Source: Salinivenus sp.
GTDB lineage: Bacteria > Bacteroidota > Rhodothermia > Rhodothermales > Salinibacteraceae
Assembly: GCA_018609755.1 (NCBI GenBank)
Contig: JAHENZ010000153.1
Span: 1-33,253 of the forward strand
Reading direction: 5' to 3'
DNA: 33,253 nt
The position numbers and the translations under genes were made by a program. Within the stretch, counting starts at the first letter, position 1, and every line of letters starts with the position of its first letter. Below are positions 8,694-16,990 of this stretch, piece by piece. The notes below the pieces were generated by a model. It saw only the letters and a list, made by a program, of their open reading frames with translations. It was not told the DNA's origin and made no database searches.

Positions 8694-9037
8694 TGGTGAG
8701 GTTCTGCTACTGAAGATCGAGTTCTGAATCGTTAGGGACACGCCTCCCTGTTGGTTTCGGGGTGACGTGAGTCATGAAGCGTGAGGCGTAATCCGTGAAA
8801 CGTGATTTGTGAGGCGTGAGCATGTCATTCCGGCCCTCTGCTCGTACTTCACGCATCACGATTCACCCATCACACAGAAAGCTACGAACGGCAACGACAG
8901 AGTCAATCCCCGGTTCGTCCTCACGGTGAATTTAGACATGAAATTAGACAGAGCGAGGGCCAACTCCTATCTTCGTTTCGTTCCGATTTGATCGTGCCGT
9001 TTCGTGCGGCTCTTTTTTCACGAACCCGAGGCAGGTC
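8694..9037. other. Divergent intergenic region between aspS and the peptide transporter
   Basis: This 344-bp region separates divergent genes and must contain promoters for both. Most of 8767-8873 is taken up by heptanucleotide repeats described as a separate feature. The remainder (8874-9037) shows no ORF of coding character and no sigma-factor or operator site that I can assign. Confidence 0.55.
8767..8873. repeat. Head-to-head degenerate heptamer repeat (GTGANNC)
   Basis: Eight consecutive 7-nt units run from 8767 to 8822 (GTGAGTC, ATGAAGC, GTGAGGC, GTAATCC, GTGAAAC, GTGATTT, GTGAGGC, GTGAGCA). After a short spacer, units of the opposite orientation run from 8839 to 8873 (TGCTCGT, ACTTCAC, GCATCAC, GATTCAC, CCATCAC). 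The two arms together can form an imperfect cruciform or hairpin. The 14-mer GCATCACGATTCAC recurs exactly at 26691-26704. Confidence 0.8.
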
Positions 9038-10945
9038 ATGGCTACGAGTGAAACGTCAGGCGATTCGTTGCAAGACGGGGCAGGAAGCTCTTCTGCAGGG
9101 ACGGCCGCGATGGCACAGCAGCAGGACTTCTTCGGGCATCCCCGAGGGCTGGCCACGCTCTTCTTTACCGAGCTGTGGGAACGATTCAGCTACTACGGGT
9201 TGCGGGCTCTGCTCGTCCTCTTTATGACGGCGCCGGCCGGGGCGGCTGCTACGAATCCGGGGCTCGGCTTTAGTACGGGCAAGGCCACGGCGATCTACGG
9301 CCTCTACACGGCCTTCGTCTATCTGTTGGCCCTGCCGGGCGGCTGGGTGGCGGACAACATCTGGGGACAGCGACGGGCTGTGTTCGTAGGGGGCTGTGTG
9401 ATTGCAGGAGGACACTTCAGCATGGCCCTTCCCGCCGTTGGGCTGCCGGAAACGACGTTCTTTTACCTCGGGCTCGTCCTCATCGTGATTGGGACGGGGT
9501 TGTTGAAGCCGAACATCAGTACGATGGTTGGCGATCTGTATCCGGAAGGGGGCGCGCGCCGGGACGCCGGCTTTTCGGTGTTCTACATGGGCATCAACTT
9601 TGGGGCAATCCTCGGGCCCACGCTCTGTGGATGGCTCGGAGAAGGATACAGCTGGCACTGGGGGTTTTCGCTTGCGGGCTTCGGCATGCTGATCGGATTG
9701 ATCTCCTACAAACTTGGAGTGGACAATCTCGGGGAGGCCGGCACGCTGGACGCCGACGACGAGGAGGCCGTCCAACGCAAGAGCCGAAACTTCTATCTCG
9801 GGACGGCGGTGGTCGCGGCGGCCATCGTGGCGTTCGGCGGACTTGCCATGTCCGGCGTACTTGACGTTACGCTGACGGCCGTAGCGGAAGCCGTAGGCGT
9901 GGGCATCGTCATCGTAACGGTGCTCTTCTTCGCTTATCTGACCCTTGGCCTGAACGGAGCGGTAGGGATGGGGGCGTTTTTCGGAGCGGCCACTGTCGTG
10001 GTCAGTCAGTTTGTGGACGGAACTGCCTTTGCCTCACAGATTGGGGTTGGGGCCACGGTGCTGTTCTTTATCCTCGTGAGTATTGGGCGACTCGTGGCGC
10101 CGCAGGTGGACGTCCCCCTGAAGAAAAAACGACTGCTCGTCATCTTCTGGTTGTTCATTTTATCGGCCCTCTTCTGGTCCGGGTTTGAGCAGGCCGGCTC
10201 GTCGCTGAACCTGTATGCCCGAGATCTCACGGCGCGGAGCTTCGGGCCGTACGGGGGTTCGCCGTTCATCGCTCTTCTCATTACGCTGTTCGTCGTAGGC
10301 GTCCCTGCCGTCTACATCGGCTATCGGATGTTTCGGCGAGAGAATCTGTGGTGGGTGGGCAAGGCCGGGGTGAGTTTGCTTGGCGCCCTGGTCGTCGGGT
10401 TTCTCGGCTATCTCACGTACCAGATCGTTGGAGGATGGACGGTGCCGGCCAGCATGTTGCAGAACATCAATCCCACCTTTATCGTCCTGCTTGCTCCGGC
10501 TTTTGGGGTGATGTGGACGTGGCTTTCCAGCCTGAACGCCAACCCGTCCATCCCGGTCAAATTTGCCCTCGGACTCTTTGGGCTCGCGGCCGGATTTTTT
10601 GTCGTATCCTGGGGGGCGGCGCAGGCCACTGCGGAGAACCCAGTGGGAGTGCACTGGCTCGTCGTCACGTACTTTCTTCACACCTGCGGGGAGCTGTGCC
10701 TCTCACCGGTTGGGCTTTCGTCGATGACGAAGCTTGCCCCGGAGGATCGGGTGGGGCAGATGATGGGCATCTGGTTTGTCTCGACCGCTCTGGGGAACCT
10801 GTTCGCTGGGCTCATTGCCGGGCGCCTCGAAGGCCTCAATCCGTCGAGTCTGTTTTGGGTTGTGGCCATGATCGTTGGGGGGGCGGGCGTCGTGGCGTTG
10901 TTGGCCGCGCCGCCGGTGAAACGCCTCATGGGCGACGTGGAGTGA
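9038..10945 (+). CDS. POT/PTR family proton-dependent oligopeptide transporter
   Basis: An inner-membrane MFS symporter that takes up di- and tripeptides with protons. A long polar N-terminus precedes FFGHPRGLATLFFTELWERFSYYGLRALLV, which carries the proton-coupling ExxERF motif (Glu 45, Glu 48, Arg 49, Phe 50). The PTR2 signature region FSVFYMGINFGAILGP is present, and so is the C-terminal SPVGLSSMTKLAP motif of the family. About 14 membrane segments are expected. At 635 residues it is longer than typical bacterial members (about 500), with extra hydrophobic segments in the middle (about 245-330). The ATG at 9038 is used; a Met at residue 25 is an alternative. The gene is monocistronic, divergent from aspS, and is followed by a strong terminator at 11082-11125. 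Confidence 0.95.
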   Translation: MATSETSGDSLQDGAGSSSAGTAAMAQQQDFFGHPRGLATLFFTELWERFSYYGLRALLVLFMTAPAGAAATNPGLGFSTGKATAIYGLYTAFVYLLALPGGWVADNIWGQRRAVFVGGCVIAGGHFSMALPAVGLPETTFFYLGLVLIVIGTGLLKPNISTMVGDLYPEGGARRDAGFSVFYMGINFGAILGPTLCGWLGEGYSWHWGFSLAGFGMLIGLISYKLGVDNLGEAGTLDADDEEAVQRKSRNFYLGTAVVAAAIVAFGGLAMSGVLDVTLTAVAEAVGVGIVIVTVLFFAYLTLGLNGAVGMGAFFGAATVVVSQFVDGTAFASQIGVGATVLFFILVSIGRLVAPQVDVPLKKKRLLVIFWLFILSALFWSGFEQAGSSLNLYARDLTARSFGPYGGSPFIALLITLFVVGVPAVYIGYRMFRRENLWWVGKAGVSLLGALVVGFLGYLTYQIVGGWTVPASMLQNINPTFIVLLAPAFGVMWTWLSSLNANPSIPVKFALGLFGLAAGFFVVSWGAAQATAENPVGVHWLVVTYFLHTCGELCLSPVGLSSMTKLAPEDRVGQMMGIWFVSTALGNLFAGLIAGRLEGLNPSSLFWVVAMIVGGAGVVALLAAPPVKRLMGDVE

Positions 10946-11081
10946 CGAGTGTGGAATTCGGAGTGTTGGAGGAAAGGGGGGGGCGCTCACGTTTTGTCGC
11001 CTTTCCACATTTAGGGGTTCAGGAGAAGTGGCCCTCTTCTTACCCTATGGCCGTGTCGATTCCGCATCCCGACCACCTGAC

Positions 11082-11125
11082 CGTAAAGGCGTCCCGACCG
11101 GGGCGCCTTTACGATCGTCTTTTTT
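11082..11125 (+). terminator. Rho-independent terminator upstream of dut
   Basis: A perfect outer stem CGTAAAGGCG / CGCCTTTACG (11082-11091 and 11104-11113) continues inward through a G-U pair and three C-G pairs to a GACC loop. It is followed by ATCGTC and six T residues (11120-11125). It lies 137 bp after the peptide transporter stop and 25 bp before dut, so it most likely ends the transporter transcript. An attenuator role for dut cannot be excluded. Confidence 0.8.
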
Positions 11126-11149
11126 GATCCTACTGTATCTTGTACTCTG

Positions 11150-11602
11150 ATGCTTGACGTAGCCATCACCCGCCTGCCGCACGCTGACGGGCTCGGCCTG
11201 CCCTCTCACGAGACCGACGCGAGCGCGGGCCTCGACCTCCGCGCGGCCGTGCCCGAGGGGGAGCCGGTCACACTCGATCCCGGGGCGCGCGACCTTCTGC
11301 CCACCGGCCTTAAGATTGCACTGCCGAAGGGCTACGAGGGACAGGTGCGCCCGCGCAGCGGACTGGCGTACCGCCAGGGTGTGACCGTCCTCAACAGCCC
11401 CGGGACCATCGACGCCGACTACCGGGGCGAGGTGAAGGTGCTGCTCATCAACCACGGGACGGAGGCGTTCACCATCGAGCGTGGGATGCGCATTGCGCAA
11501 CTCGTCGTCGCCAAGCACGCACACGTCTCCTGGGTGAAGCAGGAGGCGCTGGAGGAGACGGTGCGCGGTCCGGGCGGTTTCGGATCTACCGGTACGGAGT
11601 AG
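11150..11602 (+). CDS. dut: dUTP diphosphatase (dUTPase)
   Basis: Hydrolyses dUTP to dUMP and pyrophosphate, keeping uracil out of DNA and feeding dTMP synthesis. The 150-residue protein has all five motifs of the trimeric dUTPase family: ASAGLDLRA (24-32), RPRSGLA (67-73), the uridine-binding hairpin [13 protein letters not shown] with the catalytic Asp 90, RIAQLVV (114-120), and the C-terminal P-loop-like arm [10 protein letters not shown] (139-148). Length matches the family. It begins 25 bp after a strong terminator, so it should have its own promoter in that short gap; a leaderless or near-leaderless transcript is possible. A 410-bp gap follows before ispE. Confidence 0.97.
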   Translation: MLDVAITRLPHADGLGLPSHETDASAGLDLRAAVPEGEPVTLDPGARDLLPTGLKIALPKGYEGQVRPRSGLAYRQGVTVLNSPGTIDADYRGEVKVLLINHGTEAFTIERGMRIAQLVVAKHAHVSWVKQEALEETVRGPGGFGSTGTE

Positions 11603-12012
11603 TTCGCATTCGTTGCTTCCGCTCCAGGAGGGAAAGGATTAGGTCGGGAGAGTATTTTGTGGCGTTTCGACGGCTCGGTGGACCATTGTAATTTTTCGAG
11701 TGCGCGTCTGCCTGTGTACCTGTAGGCTAAGCCCGTTGACACCATGCTCCGTCGGGTTCGATTCTGTCGGTTTGCTGCTCACCGGTAGTCGGCGTGCCAC
11801 AGTACACAGTACGCTCCTTCTACCCCCGTGCGCGCTGTGATCTGAATTTCGGCCGAAGGAGACGGTTGCCTGCTGGTGCACGAGAGCACTGGGGAGCTTG
11901 GCATATCTGGGCCTTGACAGGCGCATTGCGGACGAAGGAAAACGGCCTGAACCGACCGACGGACACCACGTGGAACGGAGTGTCGCTCTCTCATAATCCC
12001 TCGCGTGCATGA
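11603..12012. other. 410-bp gap between dut and ispE without a recognised gene
   Basis: Frames on both strands in this gap have irregular composition and no recognisable motif; they read as shadows or chance ORFs. A string resembling a tRNA T-loop (GGGTTCGATTC near 11754-11764) is not flanked by pairing arms. No hairpin with a T-tract stands out. The gap is long enough to hold the ispE promoter and a small RNA, but nothing specific can be supported. Confidence 0.5.
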
Positions 12013-12885
12013 ATGCCCCTCGTCGAACGTGCCCCCGCCAAAATCAATCTCGGCCTCCACGTTCTCCGCAAGCGCCCAGACGGATACCACGACGTGGAAA
12101 CGGTACTCCATCGCATCGACTGGGCCGACACCATCACGGTGGAGCCGGCAGAGTCCCTGTCGATGACGTGCTCGGATCCGGACCTTCCGACTAACTCGAA
12201 CAACCTCTGCCTGCAGGCGGCTCAGGCACTGAAAGACGCGTTTGACGTGTCCGCGGGGGCTGCGCTTCATCTGGACAAACAGGTGCCCTACGGGGCTGGG
12301 TTGGGGGGCGGGTCCAGCGACGCAGCGGCTACGCTCCGGCTGCTGACCCAGCTCTGGGACCTGGAGGTGAGTGACGAGCAGCTGCACGCCCTTGCGTCCG
12401 AGATCGGGGCGGACGTGCCGTTTTTTCTTGGCGAATCGCCAGCCGCGCTCGCGACCGGACGGGGGGACGAACTGACTCCCCTTCGGTTGAAGGGGGAGCC
12501 GTATGAGGTGCCCTATCCGATCTTGATTGTGGTCCCATCCGCCGAAATTTCGACGCCGGAGGCCTACGCACAGGTGATCCCCGACGAGGACTGGCGCCCG
12601 CCGCTGCGAGCGCTCGTGCAGTCGAACGACCTTGAGGCGTGGCGGCGGTCCCTCGTCAACGACTTCGAGCGCCCGATCCGGCGCACGCATCCAGCGGTGG
12701 AATCGGCGCGGAATTGGCTTTTGGAAGAAGCCAAGGCTGATTACGTGTCACTCTCGGGCTCGGGAAGCGCGCTGTATGGGGTGTTTGAGAGAGAGGAAGC
12801 GGCTCAGGCCGCCCGTCGGCGGGGACAGAACCGAGACGAACGAATGCACCTCACAGGAGCGTCCAATCTTCGGAACGACGACTGA
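12013..12885 (+). CDS. ispE: 4-(cytidine 5'-diphospho)-2-C-methyl-D-erythritol kinase
   Basis: A GHMP-family kinase that phosphorylates CDP-ME in the non-mevalonate (MEP) isoprenoid pathway; cytoplasmic. The 290-residue protein has the N-terminal APAKINLGLHVLRKRPDGYHDVET motif with Lys 10, the ATP-binding glycine-rich loop VPYGAGLGGGSSDAAA (91-106), the catalytic Asp 134 in GADVPFFL, and the C-terminal LSGSGSALYGVF motif. The length is normal. The start ATG 12013 gives the expected short N-terminus; an ATG at 12009 is out of frame. The next gene begins 114 bp later on the same strand. The presence of ispE implies that the host uses the MEP route. Confidence 0.97.
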   Translation: MPLVERAPAKINLGLHVLRKRPDGYHDVETVLHRIDWADTITVEPAESLSMTCSDPDLPTNSNNLCLQAAQALKDAFDVSAGAALHLDKQVPYGAGLGGGSSDAAATLRLLTQLWDLEVSDEQLHALASEIGADVPFFLGESPAALATGRGDELTPLRLKGEPYEVPYPILIVVPSAEISTPEAYAQVIPDEDWRPPLRALVQSNDLEAWRRSLVNDFERPIRRTHPAVESARNWLLEEAKADYVSLSGSGSALYGVFEREEAAQAARRRGQNRDERMHLTGASNLRNDD

Positions 12886-12999
12886 TCGTGACTCGAAATT
12901 CAACTGCGTAGGGGCGCCGAAGCGCTTCGGCTGTGAAACCGCTCCGCAGACCCGCAGGTAGACATTCTGGAACGTTCCTTCCAAGATACTCCATTCCAC

Positions 13000-13986
13000 A
13001 TGTTCGACGTCGTCATCATCGGAGCCGGTCCCGTTGGGCTGGCTGCAGGCATTGAAGCGCAGCGGAAAGATCTCGACGCGCTCATTATCGAGAAGGGCGC
13101 CCTCTGCAACTCCTTTCTCGGGTACCCGACGCGAATGGAGTTTTTCTCCACGCCCGAGCGGTTGGAGATTGGCGGGTACCCGTTCTCGACGCGGGACTAC
13201 AAGCCCATTCGGGAAGAGGCGCTCGACTATTACCGGCGCGTGGCCGTGGCTGAAGACCTGAATCTGAACCTCTACGAGGCGGTGACGGGCCTTCGGGGTC
13301 GCGACGGCAACTTCACGGTGGAGACGGAGAAGGACACCTACGAGGCTCGGAAGGTGGTGGTGGCCACCGGCTTCTACGACATTCCCAACCGGATGGACGT
13401 GCCGGGGGAGGACCTCGACAAGGTGCGTCATTATTATAAAGAGCCGTTCCCGTACGCGCTCACCGATCTCGCCATCATTGGAGGGGGGAATTCGGCGGCG
13501 AAGGCGGCACTGGCCTGTTACCGGCACGACGCCAACGTCACGATGATTGTACGAAGCGAAGAGATCGACGACGGGGTGAAGTACTGGATCAAGCCCGACG
13601 TGGAAAACCGAATTGAGGAGGGCTCCATCGAGGCGTACTTCAATACGACGGTGGATGCCATCGAAGACGACTCGCTTCATCTCGACACCCCGGAGGGGCC
13701 CGCGCAGATCGAGAATGACTTCGTTCTTGCCCTGACCGGGTACAAGCCGAACTACGATCTGCTGGATCGGCTGGGCATTGCCATTCGGGACGACGAGGCG
13801 CGCACGCCGGTACACGACGAGGAAGGAGAAACCTTTGAGACGAACCGGGACGGCGTCTATTTGGCTGGGACCATCTGCGGCGGGTGCGACACGAGCCGCT
13901 GGTTCATTGAGAACGGCCGGTTCCACGCCGAGAAAATTGTGAATCACATGATTGCTCGCCTCGACGCCGAGCCCGTGACTGCGTAG
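13000..13986 (+). CDS. ypdA: YpdA/Bdr-like flavoprotein (putative bacillithiol disulfide reductase)
   Basis: A thioredoxin-reductase-fold FAD/NADPH oxidoreductase. YpdA (Bdr) in Firmicutes reduces bacillithiol disulfide. The 328-residue protein has an FAD dinucleotide motif GAGPVG (8-13), the family-specific segment IIEKGALCNSFLGYPTRMEFFSTPERLEIG, an NADPH-binding GGGNSAAKAAL motif (161-171) and the C-terminal AGTICGGCDTSRWFIENGRFHAEKI. The cysteine that follows GxGP in Staphylococcus YpdA (Cys14) is replaced by Val 12 here. Instead the protein has Cys 36, Cys 173 and a CGGC pair (293-296) near the flavin end of the sequence. This suggests a different redox-active Cys arrangement, but the position in the fold cannot be proven from the sequence. 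No bacillithiol biosynthesis gene is in the window. Confidence 0.9.
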   Translation: MFDVVIIGAGPVGLAAGIEAQRKDLDALIIEKGALCNSFLGYPTRMEFFSTPERLEIGGYPFSTRDYKPIREEALDYYRRVAVAEDLNLNLYEAVTGLRGRDGNFTVETEKDTYEARKVVVATGFYDIPNRMDVPGEDLDKVRHYYKEPFPYALTDLAIIGGGNSAAKAALACYRHDANVTMIVRSEEIDDGVKYWIKPDVENRIEEGSIEAYFNTTVDAIEDDSLHLDTPEGPAQIENDFVLALTGYKPNYDLLDRLGIAIRDDEARTPVHDEEGETFETNRDGVYLAGTICGGCDTSRWFIENGRFHAEKIVNHMIARLDAEPVTA

Positions 13987-13987
13987 C

Positions 13988-14181
13988 TGCGTGGGTGCGT
14001 ATGTGAGTGTGGGCGTTTGGGAGTATCGACCCGTTTTGTCCTATATGAGCGTCAGTGGTCGCATGCTGGGAGCTGCAGCTGACGTGAGAGGGGATTGTTG
14101 AGCAAGCAGTCAAAGGAATTACCTACTCGAATGCTCACACTCCCGTACCCACAAACGCCCATACTCGCACACGCCCACACG
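13988..14181. repeat. Head-to-head degenerate hexamer repeat (GNGNGN)
   Basis: The left arm near 13990-14024 reads in 6-nt units GCGTGG, GTGCGT, ATGTGA, GTGTGG, GCGTTT, GGGAGT. The right arm (about 14132-14180) is the opposite orientation, with units such as GCTCAC, ACTCCC, GTACCC, ACAAAC, GCCCAT, ACTCGC, ACACGC, CCACAC. Aligned on one strand, the arms share GTGTGGGCGT and GGGAGT. About 100 bp of unrelated DNA lies between the arms. It sits between the ypdA and serA stop codons. Confidence 0.7.
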
Positions 14182-14218
14182 AAACCCCCAACCCGTGGAG
14201 CACACAGGTTGGGGGTTT
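14182..14218. terminator. Hairpin between convergent ypdA and serA, likely bidirectional terminator
   Basis: A perfect 12-bp stem AAACCCCCAACC / GGTTGGGGGTTT (14182-14193 and 14207-14218) encloses a 13-nt loop. The T residues of the stem end form a short U run on either strand. It is 33 bp past the serA stop on the minus strand and about 200 bp past the ypdA stop, so it mainly serves serA. Confidence 0.75.
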
Positions 14219-14251
14219 GACTATTCGCCAATACGGAGGCTTCGGGCGGGA

Positions 14252-15847
14252 CTACTGCACGTTCACTGCGCGGACCCCTTCAACGCCGTCGAGGTTCGCG
14301 ATTTCGGACAGGATGCTCTCGGGAATCTCCTCGTCGACGTTCACTGCCGTGAGGGCCATTTCGCCGCGGCCCTTCCGACCCAGGGCGAGGGCGCCGATGT
14401 TGATGTCGGCATCTGCGAGAATGCTTCCGACCTTGGCCAGCATGCCGGGCCGGTCGATGTTTTGGTAGAAGAGCATTTCGCCCTCCGGGGCCGCCTCCAG
14501 GTCGTACTCGTTGACGCGGACGAGGCGTAGGGCCTTGCCTTCCAGCAGCGTACCGGCCACGACGTGCTCGTCGTCTTCCGTTTCGGCCACGACCTCAATG
14601 AGGGTCGTGTAGCTGCCGCCTTCGGCTTCTCGTTCTTCCCGAAACCGCAGCCCGATTTCCTCTGCCATCACCGGAGCGCTAATGAAGTTCACCGGTTCGT
14701 CGGTCCACTGGTTGAGTGCCCCACGCAGGGCCGCGACCGAGAGGACCTCGGCGTAGCGGCTTGGCACGTCGCCGCGGCAGCGCACCGTGAGGCTCTGCAC
14801 ATTCTGGTCGCTCAGCTGGTATGCAATCTGGCCGAGTTTGTCGGCGAGTTGCATGTACGGTTGCACTTCCGCCTTGCCGGCCATCTTCAATGCCATGCCA
14901 TTGACCGGTGTGTCCACCGGCTCCCCGTTCAGGGCGCTCACCACCTGTTGGGTGATCTGTTGGGCCACCTTCGCCTGAGCAGCCCCGGTCGTGGCGGCGA
15001 TGTGCGGCGTGGCCACGACGTTGTCGTGCGCGATGAGCTCGTGAAGGAAGTCTGATTCCGGCGGCTCTTCGGAATACACGTCGACGGCCGCCGCGGCCAC
15101 CTCGCCGTCGTTGAGGGCGTCGAGCAGATCCTGCTCGTCCACGATGCCGCCCCGGGCGCAGTTTACAATGCGGACCTCGTTCTTGCACTGAGCCAATTCG
15201 TCGGCCCCAATCATGCCCCGAGTTTCTTCATTCATCGGGGCGTGGATGGTAATGAAGTCGCTCTGTTCCAGCATCTCGTCGAGCGAGACGAGCGTCACGT
15301 CAAAGCGATTGGCGACTTCCTCCGACACGATCGGGTCGACGCCCAAGAGGTCCATGCCGTAGCCCTGCATCCGGTCGGCCACCTCGCGCCCCACCTTGCC
15401 GATGCCGACGATGCCGAGTGTCTTATCGTGGAGCTCCGCCCCGGCAAACTTGCTCTTGTCCCAGTTTCCGTCCCGCAGCGAGCGGTTGGCCTGTGGAATG
15501 GTGCGGGCCATCGACTGAAGCATGGCGCAGGCGTGCTCGGCAGTGGAGATGGTGTTGCCGTCTGGGGCATTACACACGAGAATGCCCCGGCGCGTGGCGG
15601 CATCAAGGTCAATGTTGTCCACCCCGACGCCCGCTCGACCAATCACCTCCAGATTTTCGGCGTGCTTGATGAGCTCCGGCGTGACGGTGGTACCACTGCG
15701 CACGATCCAGCCGTGAGCATCCGCCAGGTGCTCCTTGAGCGTCGCCTCGTCGTAGTCGTAGAGTTCGACGATCTCCACGTCGTTCTCGGACAGAATTTCA
15801 TGCCCGAGGGGATCAATGGGATCGGTGATGAGAACGGTGTGAGACAT
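14252..15847 (-). CDS. serA: D-3-phosphoglycerate dehydrogenase, long form
   Basis: Oxidises 3-phosphoglycerate to 3-phosphohydroxypyruvate with NAD, the first step of serine synthesis. The 531-residue protein is the long (type 1) form. It has a D-isomer-specific 2-hydroxyacid dehydrogenase core with the Rossmann motif GIGKVG (148-153) and Asp 171, catalytic Arg 232 (NCARGG), Glu 261 (YSEEPP) and His 282 (TPHIAATT). An intervening allosteric substrate-binding domain follows (about 315-450), then a C-terminal ACT domain (about 455-531, NIDRPGMLAKVGSILADADINIGALALGR). The ACT domain suggests feedback control by serine, as in the family. The ATG at 15847 gives a standard N-terminus (MSHTVLITDPID). 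It is transcribed in the same direction as engB, 231 bp further downstream. Confidence 0.97.
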   Translation of the reverse strand: MSHTVLITDPIDPLGHEILSENDVEIVELYDYDEATLKEHLADAHGWIVRSGTTVTPELIKHAENLEVIGRAGVGVDNIDLDAATRRGILVCNAPDGNTISTAEHACAMLQSMARTIPQANRSLRDGNWDKSKFAGAELHDKTLGIVGIGKVGREVADRMQGYGMDLLGVDPIVSEEVANRFDVTLVSLDEMLEQSDFITIHAPMNEETRGMIGADELAQCKNEVRIVNCARGGIVDEQDLLDALNDGEVAAAAVDVYSEEPPESDFLHELIAHDNVVATPHIAATTGAAQAKVAQQITQQVVSALNGEPVDTPVNGMALKMAGKAEVQPYMQLADKLGQIAYQLSDQNVQSLTVRCRGDVPSRYAEVLSVAALRGALNQWTDEPVNFISAPVMAEEIGLRFREEREAEGGSYTTLIEVVAETEDDEHVVAGTLLEGKALRLVRVNEYDLEAAPEGEMLFYQNIDRPGMLAKVGSILADADINIGALALGRKGRGEMALTAVNVDEEIPESILSEIANLDGVEGVRAVNVQ

Positions 15848-15940
15848 GTAGGGTCAGGGGGCTAATTGGTGAAGAGATCTGGGCAGTAGGCCACCCTGTA
15901 ACTAAGGCGTGGGCCGGTGTGAATTGCAGGAGTGCACCGT

Positions 15941-15963
15941 AAAAAACCGGCCAAGTCTCCCGG
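15941..15963 (-). terminator. Weak terminator candidate between engB and serA
   Basis: In minus-strand RNA, CCGG (15963-15960) and CCGG (15950-15947) could pair across a 9-nt loop and are followed by six U residues (15946-15941). The stem is only 4 bp, so this is marginal. It lies about 115 bp downstream of the engB stop. Confidence 0.3.
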
Positions 15964-16078
15964 AAGGTAGGATGGAGGGGCGAAGGGCGAGAGGGAGAAT
16001 GGGAGCGTGGGCGGCGGAGTGTCCCATGGACTGAGGACGAGGGGACAGAGGAGGGCAGGAGGCAACCGCCCAGAGGAG

Positions 16079-16666
16079 CTACTTCTCCAATTGAGTCTGT
16101 ATCCAGCGGCGGAGGGCCCCGATGCCGCGGTTGGTCTCTGCGGAGGTGAGGACGACCGGCCGATCCAGTCCCATCTCGCTCAGGGATTCGTCGATGCGGC
16201 GCTGGGCCTGTGTGCGGCCGTTGCCCGAGAGCTTGTCTGCTTTGGTGAGGGCCAGGAGGTGGGGACGACCAAGCGCAGAGAGCCGTTCGATCAGCTCCAC
16301 GTCGCTGTCCATGGGCGGGTGGCGACTGTCAACGAGCTGTACAACGCCGCGAAGGGAGCCCCGCTCGGCCAAGTAGCGTTCCTGCAATTGAGCCCACTGT
16401 GCACGGTTCGACTTGGGGGCTTTGGCGTAGCCGTAGCCCGGAAGATCGACGATGTAAAAGCGGTTGTCGACCAGAAAGAAGTTGAGCTGCTGTGTCTTGC
16501 CCGGTGTTTTGCTCGTGTACGCCAGGTTTTTGCGTCCGAGCAGGGCATTGAGCAGTGAGCTCTTGCCCACGTTTGACCGTCCGACAAAGGCAATTTCCGG
16601 CCAGCCGGAGTCGGGGAGTTGGTCCCAGTGGGCGACGCCGATTCCAAAGGTGGCTTGATCGAGCAT
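16079..16666 (-). CDS. engB: Ribosome biogenesis GTP-binding protein EngB (YsxC/YihA)
   Basis: A small essential GTPase needed for assembly of the large ribosomal subunit. The 195 residues contain the P-loop GRSNVGKSSLLN (29-40), the switch I Thr in SKTPGKTQQLNFF, the G3 motif DLPGYGYAKAPK, the G4 motif TKADKLS, and a G5 TSAE near the C-terminus. The length and N-terminus (start ATG 16666) fit the family. No partner gene overlaps it; a 324-bp gap separates it from sucD upstream on the same strand and 231 bp from serA downstream, so it probably has its own promoter. Confidence 0.97.
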   Translation of the reverse strand: MLDQATFGIGVAHWDQLPDSGWPEIAFVGRSNVGKSSLLNALLGRKNLAYTSKTPGKTQQLNFFLVDNRFYIVDLPGYGYAKAPKSNRAQWAQLQERYLAERGSLRGVVQLVDSRHPPMDSDVELIERLSALGRPHLLALTKADKLSGNGRTQAQRRIDESLSEMGLDRPVVLTSAETNRGIGALRRWIQTQLEK

Positions 16667-16990
16667 CGTTTGAGAGTGGGCGCGTGGGCATTGATAGCGT
16701 GGGCGGGGGAGAAGAGTGACCGTGCGCGGCTGAATGAGACAGGAAGCCCGCGGGGGCTATAAAACGGCTCCTTATACGGAATCCAACGGTCGAGGACGGG
16801 TTGAACGTTCTCGAAAATGGCGTTCTATGCCATTCGGAGTCAACTCTGACCTCCAGTGTCCCGACATCCTGAGTTGGATTTTGTATTCCCCCACGAACGC
16901 CCATACTCCCGAACTCACATACGGGGGCGCAGCAAGGAACGAAATCGGCACTGAGCCCCCGTCGCTCAAATGAGGCAGACTGCCTGGAGG
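16667..16990. other. Intergenic region between sucD and engB with hexamer repeats and hairpins
   Basis: No convincing gene. A GT-rich arm near 16672-16712 (GTGGGCGCGTGGGC) and an AC-rich arm near 16893-16926 (ACGAACGCCCATACTCCCGAACTCACATACG) resemble the hexamer family at 13988-14181; GAGTATGGGCGTT (in reverse complement) is shared by both loci. ACGGGGGC (16921-16928) pairs with GCCCCCGT (16955-16962) over a 26-nt loop, and AGGCAG-T-CTGCCT lies at 16973-16985. Neither has a T-tract, so a sucD terminator is not assigned. Confidence 0.55.

Noticed and set aside
6678-8699. Long plus-strand ORF of 673 codons
   Set aside because: It lies antisense to aspS, whose motifs are unmistakable. The frame is open only because of codon bias on the opposite strand; its translation is rich in Val, Arg and His, without domain motifs.
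11751-11770. tRNA T-loop-like string GGGTTCGATTC
   Set aside because: The flanking bases do not form a 5-bp T-stem, and no acceptor, D or anticodon arms fit around it.
12748-13947. Minus-strand ORF of 399 codons
   Set aside because: Antisense to the end of ispE and to ypdA, both with complete motif sets; no motif in the shadow frame.
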